IMG/VR virus record: IMGVR_UViG_3300007515_000035
Coordinates: 1 to 26,378 of that record
Reading direction: 5' to 3' (one strand)
Length of the DNA stretch: 26,378 nt
Origin: a virus
The notes under the pieces were generated by a model. That model was not told the DNA's origin and did no database searches. It saw nothing but the letters and a program-made list of their open reading frames with translations. Position numbers and translations under genes: made by a program. Below are positions 15,120-24,300 of this stretch, piece after piece; positions within the stretch are counted from its first letter, which is position 1, and every line of letters starts with the position of its first letter.

Positions 15120-16148
15120 ATGGGACTACTCAGTAAATTATTCGGCAAGAAGGTTAACGTACCAGCCTTTGTTGGCGTGGACATCGACAAGGAGCAGGAA
15201 GGCGCAATCGACGCGAACACCCGTGTTGTCGGTAAGGCGAAGTCTCTGGCACTGGCGCAACAGGCGGCAGATCAGGAAGCATTGGAGCAAGGGTTGCGGC
15301 GGGCGATCAGCGGGTATGACAGTCTTGTGGGGAGTCAGCGCAATGTGGTTGATGACTTCCTTGGAGGGCGCGTGCCCGGTGATGTGGCGGACAAGATCGC
15401 GGATCGGGCAGCAGCGCGTGGTATTCGTACCGGCACAACTGGCAGTCAGGCGGTGAAGTTTAATGAGTTAAGGAACTATGGACTCACCAGCCTCGACATG
15501 AAGCAGCGCGGCCTCGGCATGGCGCGGGACTTCATCAACCAGCAAGTCGGCACAGCCATGGCAAGGCCGATGAGCGTAACAGATATGTTCTTCTCCCCGA
15601 CCCAACGCCTCGCGCACAAGACCCAAGAGCGCGACACCAAATGGACACGCGATTATCTGGCGGCGAAGGTGGCGGCTGCGCCTGATCCGAGGTTTAGCGG
15701 ATTGCTTAATACCGGGATGCAAGCGGCGGGCATTGGCTTTGGCTACGCAGGAACGATGGCGATGGCCAATGCGATTGGTGGCAGACAGCAAGCTGCTGTG
15801 CCGCAAGTCGCTGCGCCGGGGCCGGTGGTTGCTCCCTTCGGCATGAGTTACCCGCAAAACTTTGGCACTTCATACTCCGTGCCTTACTCTGCTCCTGCTG
15901 CTCCTGCGCCAGCCATGATGATGAACGACCCGTGGTGGGGTACACCAGCGCAGTCAGGGCCAGCCGCTCAACCATCCATCCCTGATTTGTCTTGGTATTC
16001 TCAGCCAGCCGTTGCGCCACGCACAGACATTAGCGGTGCGCCTAGTGGCCCCAGCGGTTTTGACATGAGTTACCCGTTCCGGCCTCTGACTAATTGGGGA
16101 AATGAGGGCCGCACACTGAACATCAGGGAAGCAGACTACTCAATGTAA
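15120..16148 (+). CDS. Putative internal virion protein (T7 gp14-like position)
   Basis: This 342-aa protein starts at ATG 15120 after TAAGGA. The first ~190 residues are helical and charged (MGLLSKLFGKKVNVPAF, then an EQEGAIDANTRVVG stretch and MKQRGLGMARDFINQQVGTA). A small Ala/Gly/Met segment of membrane-inserting type follows (GMQAAGIGFGYAGTMAMANAIGG, about residues 195-217). The C-terminal third is Pro/Ala/Tyr-rich and low in complexity. A helical body plus a glycine-alanine membrane segment is what small ejected core proteins show: T7 gp14 inserts in the outer membrane as a channel. The gene is the first of three in the order expected for such proteins. I recognise no named domain. The function is inferred from order and composition. 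Confidence 0.5.
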   Translation: MGLLSKLFGKKVNVPAFVGVDIDKEQEGAIDANTRVVGKAKSLALAQQAADQEALEQGLRRAISGYDSLVGSQRNVVDDFLGGRVPGDVADKIADRAAARGIRTGTTGSQAVKFNELRNYGLTSLDMKQRGLGMARDFINQQVGTAMARPMSVTDMFFSPTQRLAHKTQERDTKWTRDYLAAKVAAAPDPRFSGLLNTGMQAAGIGFGYAGTMAMANAIGGRQQAAVPQVAAPGPVVAPFGMSYPQNFGTSYSVPYSAPAAPAPAMMMNDPWWGTPAQSGPAAQPSIPDLSWYSQPAVAPRTDISGAPSGPSGFDMSYPFRPLTNWGNEGRTLNIREADYSM

Positions 16149-16159
16149 GGATTAATAAT

Positions 16160-18292
16160 ATGGCACTTGGAAACATTTCATTAAGCGATATGCCGTGGCT
16201 GGGCAAACCGGCTGATCCGGCTGAATCTTTTGCTAGAGGCATGGCGCAGGGACAAAGTTTTGCCTCGCGGAAGCAGGACGCTGCGGCGAAACAGCAAGGG
16301 ATGGAGGCGAGGCAGCAAGCGATGAGTCAAAGTGCAGATATGCACCCGCTGAAGATGGCGGATATGGCGAGCAACACGGCGTATCGGGATGCGATCACGG
16401 ACTACAACGTAAGCTCAAAAGACGCAAGGATTGAGGGCATCAATCTAGTGAATCGCGCCCGTGAACTGCAAAACAATTACAACGATCAAACGATGGAAGA
16501 TCGTGTAAACCTTATGGATTTGAGAGTTAGGCAGGGCGAGGATGACCTTGAGCATTTCCGCAAGCTGCGCCCACTGCAACGCGAAGCGCAGTCGCTGATG
16601 AACACGGCAAGGGGTTACGATATTTCTAGGGCTGCGATTCAGCAGACTGAGGCGGCTCAATCCCTAGCATCACAAGCCAGAGATCAAGAGAAGTATCAAA
16701 GTGAGCAGGGCGCAGTGACTGAACAACTCACCCTATTGCAAGACCTTACCGAAGAACAACTGGCCAACTATGTGCCGCCGGTTTCCATTACGCACCCAGC
16801 GCAGCGAGCCAAGCTAACTCGGTATGTGGCTGAACGGCGCGGGACGAAGCAGTATGGGGATTATACTTTTGGTGCAACGCAGGAACGCCTCAATGAAACA
16901 GCTAGAAACAATCAATACCGCAAGGAAGATGTCGCGCTGGGCCAAGCCTACACCGGCATATTGAATATCCGCGATCCACAAAGTGGGTTGTACTTGCTCC
17001 GCGAAAACAATGGAGAACTAACCCATGCTGGATACCAGTTGCGCCAAGAGATGATAAAGTCTAAACCGCTATGGGATCAGCTTACACCCGCCGAGCAGCG
17101 CGAGATTCGTGAGAACAGGCACGGCAGCATCTACAAGCCTTCCGCTGGGGCTACGTCTCACGGGCGATACTTTAGCGACTACAATGGACAAACCATCCTG
17201 AACCCGGACGGGCGCGAGGTTGCCAAGCAGATGCTTCAGCGGCGTGCCGCAGCAGTTAAGGCGGCAAAGGTGGATGAAGCTGCTGACTTTGGCTTGATAC
17301 CGCGTTCCCAAAAGGATGGCAAACTTGAGTTCATGGCTGATCCGTATCAGGAAAAACGAGCAGTTCGTTTGCATGAGATAGCGAAACAACGCATCGACCT
17401 CGGCCATGCACCTAATAAGGCGTATGAATATGCTCTATCCGCAGTGGGGATGGAAGATGTAGCGATTCTTTCCCCGTTCATCAATGAACAGCAAGCCAGA
17501 GAACTTGGCGTTAGCGAGGGGCAACGTGTTTTCGGGCAAGACGCCAATAGTGGTGAATGGAAGTTTGCCACTGTGAGGAATGGTAAATTATTGTTTGATG
17601 CTGCCAGTGGCTCATCACGCAACACGGGCGCGAACACGGGTGATCCAGCTAACTTTACTGGCGATCAAACAAACGCCCGCCACGGTAATGAGGGAGAAAT
17701 AAATCCGTTCACTGGGCAGCCCAACCCTCCGGGGGGGCCAGCCGAGCATGAGGTGCTAAATAACGCCCAAGCACTTCATAAGAGAATGAACGCACAGGGG
17801 GCCAGCTTGAGATTAAGGCAGCAAATTATTCGTATCTCCACAGACCCCGTTAATGGCTTGGGCTGGAATGCGGATGACAGTGAGGACGCAATGGCGGATG
17901 ATGTGATGGAAAAATCTATTGATGCCATCGAGGAATATCAGGACGCCATCTTCGACATCACTGGTGAGACGAGGGAGTACGGCTTCAAAACGAACCGTTT
18001 CACGGAGTACAGTGTGAACCAGTTTGCTGCCGAGCTAGTTAATAAGCCAATCGAAAACTGGCCAGACCGGCTATGGTACAAGAGTGAAACCGGCGACACC
18101 AAGACGCAATCATATACCGATTTGCCAAAGTCTTTAGGGGATAAGAAAAAATTGCTTGCCTACCTAACACGACACAGGGACTGGGTTGCCCTACGCAACC
18201 GGATGGGCGAAGAGATGAAGGGGCATAAGGGCGTTCAAAGTAAATGGAAGGCCGCGCAATCGTTGTATTCCAGAGAATCTAAAAATAAATAA
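16160..18292 (+). CDS. Putative internal virion protein (T7 gp15-like position)
   Basis: This 710-aa protein starts at ATG 16160 behind AAGGATTAATAAT. It is strongly helical, Gln/Arg/Glu/Ala-rich and has several likely coiled-coil parts in residues 30-240 (ASRKQDAAAKQQGMEARQQA; TEAAQSLASQARDQEKYQSE). No signal peptide or membrane segment is evident. A low-complexity link (SGSSRNTGANTGDPANFTGD; NPPGGPAEHE) at about residues 490-535 divides it from a C-terminal helical domain. T7 gp15, the middle core protein ejected into the periplasm, has 747 residues, close to this length. The gene precedes the giant gp16-like gene. No sequence motif proves the family; size, helix content and order are the evidence. 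Confidence 0.5.
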   Translation: MALGNISLSDMPWLGKPADPAESFARGMAQGQSFASRKQDAAAKQQGMEARQQAMSQSADMHPLKMADMASNTAYRDAITDYNVSSKDARIEGINLVNRARELQNNYNDQTMEDRVNLMDLRVRQGEDDLEHFRKLRPLQREAQSLMNTARGYDISRAAIQQTEAAQSLASQARDQEKYQSEQGAVTEQLTLLQDLTEEQLANYVPPVSITHPAQRAKLTRYVAERRGTKQYGDYTFGATQERLNETARNNQYRKEDVALGQAYTGILNIRDPQSGLYLLRENNGELTHAGYQLRQEMIKSKPLWDQLTPAEQREIRENRHGSIYKPSAGATSHGRYFSDYNGQTILNPDGREVAKQMLQRRAAAVKAAKVDEAADFGLIPRSQKDGKLEFMADPYQEKRAVRLHEIAKQRIDLGHAPNKAYEYALSAVGMEDVAILSPFINEQQARELGVSEGQRVFGQDANSGEWKFATVRNGKLLFDAASGSSRNTGANTGDPANFTGDQTNARHGNEGEINPFTGQPNPPGGPAEHEVLNNAQALHKRMNAQGASLRLRQQIIRISTDPVNGLGWNADDSEDAMADDVMEKSIDAIEEYQDAIFDITGETREYGFKTNRFTEYSVNQFAAELVNKPIENWPDRLWYKSETGDTKTQSYTDLPKSLGDKKKLLAYLTRHRDWVALRNRMGEEMKGHKGVQSKWKAAQSLYSRESKNK

Positions 18293-18325
18293 GGCACGCA
18301 ACGAATAAATTAAACTGACTAGCTC

Positions 18326-21300
18326 ATGCCTTCCCCAGCCGATAAAGTCATTGCGGAACTAGACACCCTTCCTGACCCGATGGCGGACTTGTCGCCCGCT
18401 GATCGGGTGTTGGCTGAGAAAGGGCTTTATTTAGATTATGACACTCCCGCCCCGCGCCAAGCCTACCACTACGATGAGGCCAATGATACGGGATTGATCG
18501 GTGAAATGTATGGCCGGTTCACTAGGGATGCGGCAGGGGCAGCAGCCTCACTGCCAGAACTATTAGGAACTTGGGCGTTTAACCTTGAACGCAAGCTACA
18601 GCTGGGCGGTGGCTTCAAGGAGTTGGAAACTCCAGAAGATACTTTCCTGCACGGGATTGTCGGCAAGAGCATACGCGATGCGGCAGATTACATAACCCCA
18701 ACGCCCAGTGTGCGGTATCGGGATCACTGGCTGGCAGACTTTGCCGGTGGCGTGGGCACAGTGGGCGGGTATCTAGTTGGATCAAAGGGTGCTGGGGCGG
18801 GAGCGCGGTCAGCGTTGGGTGGCTCAAAGGCAATCGCGGCGCGTCATGCGGCGAAGGTGGCTCAATCTCCAGCAATCTCAAAAGCTGGGCTGGGATACCG
18901 AATCACACCCGCGCAAGCTGCTGCGGCCAACCAGTCCGCAGTGGCGCAAGGGGTGGCCAAGACGATGCACCGAACGGCGTTGGCGGGCGGTGCAGCACAA
19001 GGCATGGCGATGTCTGGCATGGAGGGTTGGAACGATGCATACCTAACCCTGCTGGCCAAGGCCAAGGCCGAGGGGCGAGACAAGCTGACCGAAGAGGAAC
19101 TGGATCAGGCATGGTTGAGCATGGCCCACAATATGCCCGCCGGTTTAACGGAAAGTTTAGGCGCAACGGCTATGGCGGCAAGGTTATTTAGCCGCATTGA
19201 TCGGAGTACCAAGGGGGCATGGGGCCGAGGCTGGCGGCACATTACCAAGACGACCGCGCAGGGCGCACTCACCGAGGCAGCGCAGGAATCTTTCCAGACG
19301 GCATGGCTGAACCTTGGCGCAGCACACGTTGCAAAGTATCAAGAAGATCGAGACGCATTTGAGAATCTGATGCACTCGGCTACCTTGGGCGCGAGTGTGG
19401 GTGGTTTCTTTGGGCTACTGGTTGGGGTAGTGGGCCGCAAGGGGCGGCTGCAACAGCAGATCACCGATCTCGAAAACTCTGAGCAACGGCTGCGGGAGTC
19501 TGGCAATGATTCCACAGCGGATGTGGTGGCGCGGCAAGCAGAGCGGATGCGGCAACAATTAGCGGAGGGCACAGAGCCAGACGCTGCCGAAGCACTAGAT
19601 GCCGAGCGCGAAGCGCATGAAGCAGAGGCGGCAGAGGCGGGGATTGATTTATCGGACGCCTTCCCAGTGGTTCAAGAGGCCGAAGGGGAAACGGATTCAG
19701 CCGTGGAAACCGCTCTGGCTGGTGACACACGCACGGTCGAACCAGTTGCTGAACCGATAACCGATCCGATTGCTGGCCCGATTGCTGACCCAATGGATGA
19801 TTTTGCCGAGGCGGCTGATGCGGAACTGGACGCACTTGAGGATGCCGAGGCAACAACTGAGACGGCGAGTGAAGTAGCGGCAGAAGAGGACGCGAAGGCT
19901 ACCCAACCCAAGCGCAAACCGATGACGCCAGAACAACGCAGACGGCAGGAGCAGGGGCCGGATGTTTTGGATTGGATTGAGGACACCGGCAGTCCGATCC
20001 CGGTTCCGCCGCGCAGTGTTCGCGTCAAGGGTGGCGGGCGGCGACCGGGCAAGCTGGCCACAGGGCACGCGCACGACCAGATTGAATCCACCTTGGGGGT
20101 TAAAGACCCCGGCAAGTCCAAGTGGGGCACACGGGTTCAGGACGGCAAGGGCAATCTTGACCAAGTGGTTGACCTTTACAATCGGCAACACGGTACTGAA
20201 CTGGACGAGGATGGATTCCTAGATTTAGTGAGCGAAGCGATCACGCGCCGCCGCAACTTTTCCGCTGAAAGCAAAGCGCGACGGGAGCAGCAGGAAACGG
20301 ATATTCAGTTTGAGCAGGAGATACGGGAGGGTGACGGGCCAGCAGCCAAGGACACCATACCCACACAGGAGCTAGTGGTTGGCGATGAGTTCACCTTGAA
20401 CGGCGAAAAGTTTGAGGTGGTGGGTTTTGACCCGGACACGGACACCATCACGGTGCAGGATGGGCGCAAGTTTGGGCGGCAACAACTGCGCGATGAAGGC
20501 GTGGTGAAGGTGGACAAGGGTTCGCTGGAGAGTGACGGCGAAGTGGACGGCATCGGCGCGGACTGGGATGCGGCATTGCCAGACGCACAAGCGCAACAGG
20601 AAGCCCAAGAGGAAACCCAAGAGGCCGCGCAGGGAGAAGCTGAAACCACTGCCGAAACGGAAGTAGGCGGTGTCCGTTTCATCAATGGTGGAGTAGACAT
20701 GGACTCCGACTTGGTTGCCTTGGTGCAGGACAAGGTGAGCAAGGGCATGGCCAAGGCCATGAATAAGCTGGGGCTATCTGAGGGCGCAATGCACATTGAG
20801 TTACGCCCCGGCGGCGATCCCAATACCAGTGGCATCTTTGCTGAACCGGATGAGGCTGGGAATCTTGATAAGATTGTTATCCATCCTGAAGTGTTCGGGG
20901 CACATTTGCAGCGCATCAAGGCATTGAATGTGCCGTTCATTCTGAACGAAGAAATCTTTCACCAGATACAGAACCGCGCCATCCATAAGGAGTGGTTAGA
21001 GTCTGGCCAAACGGTTCCATTCCTTGAGTTCCGCCAGCAATACCTTCGCAACGTGGAAGCGGAGATGGACGCGGACGAAAAGAAGCGCATCGAACTGGTT
21101 TACATGGGGCAAGCGAAGATGGATGGCGTGGCGATGAAGCCGGAATCCATTGTCATGGAAGGCACGCGGATGGCGTTTCAAGGCAAATTGTTTGGGGCCA
21201 TTACTGAGGCCACGGCAGGGGTGCGCCCGAAACTCACGGCGTTCATCGAATTATTGGTGCGCTATATTCGCGGCATCGGGCCGAGCAAGGCGTTGCAAGC

Positions 21301-24300
21301 GGAACTTGATAAGGCGGTGAAGGTGTTGGGGCAGATGCGGAAGGCACAGAAGGCGGCGGATGGCAGGGCACAAAGGAAACAGAAAGCCAAGGCCGCTCCC
21401 GAAGCTGCACCGGCAACGGATTACACAGCTGAACAGGAAGCGGCGATTGAGGAGGCTATCAATAAGGCGGTTAACAGCGTGGCTGCTGATCCGCAGATGC
21501 GGGATGATTTGAAGGGGCCAGCCGCCGAACGAGTGGCCAAGGATTTGCGCGAAGGCAAAGTGGATGTGGATAAGCCCGCGCAGTTATTTAACTCGGCCAA
21601 GGCTGGGGCAGTGGATGCAATCCGCAAAAGCACCGCGCAGAAGCGGGGCGGCGGCGCAGTGGATGCTTCACTGGAAGCGGAGAGCGACGAAGGCACGACA
21701 CTGGGCGAGCGCACGGAGGATGCGACTGCCGAGGGCGCAGACATGGGCGCACGGCGCAGCGTGTTGCGGGAGCAGTTGGGCGAAGTGTTCGACCAGTTGA
21801 CGGCAGAGGAGCAGCAGGTGTTGGAGGTGGCAGCGGAAGGGGCAAGCACCCGTGAAGGAGCCAAGCGCATTGGGGTGAAGAGCGCACAAACCTATAGCGC
21901 ACGCTTGCGGGCGGCACAAGCAAAGGCGCAGGATTTACTGGCGGACAAAGACATTACGGGGGCGCAGGACTTTGCCGCTGCGCCGGAGGGGGAAGGGGTT
22001 GACGCCGATGTTAAGCTGGACAAACAGATCATACGGGAGAATTTAGAGAAAGGATTATACAATGCCGAAGTCTTACCTGAACGAATCGCACAGGAAATTA
22101 GTGGAAGCGGGGAGGGAAGCACAATCCTCGCAGCCGAGAATGTCGCACGAAGAAGTCACCGATCAATACAACAAGATCATGAAGAGTTCGCGGACGGGCC
22201 AAGGGGAACCGCAATCTCAGCCGCGCAATCAATCGGAAAGCAAGCCCGCCCGCTAGAGGATGCAGCATTGGCAGAGTGGGCCGAGCAGCAAGGAATACTT
22301 TACAGCGATGCCAACAAGAAAGAGTTCATTGACGAGTGGGGCACGCAGGGCGAGCGAGGAGGGGTTGAGTCCATTGTTATATTTAATGATGACACCCAGC
22401 GGTGGACAAAGATTAACAATCTTTTAATGCATTCCAGCCAAACCGAATTTCTGCATCGGTTGGCAATTCACAACTACCTGTTCCCCAACGAATCCTACAA
22501 GCTGGAAGGATACGTTTGGCAGGATAATAAATCGTGGAGATCAGACACTCCACTGGGGGTGATGACTGATGGCGGCAAGCCGCAGTTGCTTCCCGTTATA
22601 TCGCAACCGAATGTTAAGCACGTTGGGGATGAGGTAAGTATTCTTGAATCCACTGCTGTACTGGAGGCACTGGGAGGCAAGTGGGACAGCGTTGAGGGTG
22701 GGTTCGTGTTTGAGGATGGCGGGTTCTTAATCGGTGACGCGCATGAAGAAAATGTTTTGCGCCGCGAGAACGACAGCCTTGCGTTCATCGACACTGACAT
22801 TCGACTTTTACTCAGCCAAAAGAATGACCGGCTGAGAGCATTCGCAGAGGGAGAGAGTGAGGTGGAAGGTGACGCCGCCCCTGCCCCGGATTCAGACTTC
22901 GAGACGGACACTGACCCAACTTCCGAGCAGGAACAGATGGTGTTGGGTTTGAAGGATGGCGAAGAGGCAATCCCGCCAGACATTAACGTGCCCGTTTGGG
23001 AGAAGTTCAAGGCATTGATGCGCGGTGAGTGGAGCGGGACGGACAAGCTGCGCCGTGTGGGGCTAGGCGGTCTGGCTGATCGTATCGAATTGTACGAGGC
23101 CAAGCGCGGCGAGTTCAGCGGTAAGTTGCTGGAGACGATGCGGCAATGGGCCAAGCCTTTGAGCCGAGAGCAGATTGTGGAAGCGCATCGGGAGGCGTTG
23201 GAATACTTTGCAGTGCGGGAAGATTACGGCGGCAGCTTGGAGTCGAACACGCTGCGCCGCAAGTTGGAAGAGGCCAAACGGGATCGGGACAAGGCGCGGC
23301 GGAAGCGGGATGAGAGTGACGCCGCCCAACGGGACGCCCTTGATCCGACTGAACTAGAGGCACGGCAACAGGCGGTGGCGGATGCTGACGCCAAGGTGCA
23401 AAGGCTCAAGCGTGAACTGGATCAGCGCGTGGCTCAAGAGCAGCGGGATGCGGAGTCTAGGGCTAACGCTGTACTTGCAGAGTTAAGCGATACCGCAACG
23501 GACTTGGTGCGGATCATGGGCGATACCTCTGAGCAGACGGGTGCAATGGCGGACAGCCTCGGCATCAAGGTTCAGCTACCCAATGGCGCGTGGCGCAGGA
23601 TGGTGAACTTGGGCCGCAAACATTTCCCTCGCGTGTTCAGTGATGAAGTGGTTGACGCTATCAATAATCCGGCCAAGTTTCCTGAGTTGTACGCCAAGTT
23701 GCAGGGCGCACTGGTGGATGGCGGCTACGCACTGGATGCGAAAGAGGCGGAAAAGATGCTGCTGGATATGCAGCACGAGGGCGAGATGGCCGGGGCTTCA
23801 TTCCTTGCCAATGCCGAAATGGCGCGTGGCATGAGGCTCCCCGCTGAGTTCTATTCCACCAGCCCTGACACCTACTTTAATTTTGTGAACCGTTTCGCTG
23901 ATCGGGCGGCACAGATTCATGCGTTCGGCCAAAGCACCAACACCAGCAATGATGCCTTTGACACGGCCCTGAAGGCGTCCAAGCGCAGCGATCAAGAGAC
24001 ACGGGATTTCATAAAGCTGGTGCGCGGTGCGGTGTATCGCATTCGGCCCAAGGGTAATAATAAATTTTACCAACGATTGCAGACTTTTACTACGGGCGGA
24101 TTCCTGAGTGGCCCATTTACTGCCATCCGCGATGTGGCCAGTGGCGTGGCCTTGAGTGCGGAAACCTTTGGCGCACTGAACACGGCCCGCGCCATGTGGC
24201 AAACCTTTGGCGGGCACACCAAGGCGGCAGGGCGCAACCTGTTGCGGATTAAGGACGGCGATTTCAAGTGGTATCAGTTCCAGAACTTTGAAAGCTCTCC

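Noticed and set aside
19672-20940. Long minus-strand Ser/Ala-rich ORFs under the giant gene
   Set aside because: Their low-complexity Ser/Ala/Thr composition is the reverse complement of GC-rich Glu/Asp/Ala codons in the acidic linker. No ribosome site or motif.
22495-23154. Minus-strand 219-aa Ser-rich ORF under the kinase-like region
   Set aside because: It is a shadow of the main frame, in which kinase-type motifs are clear.
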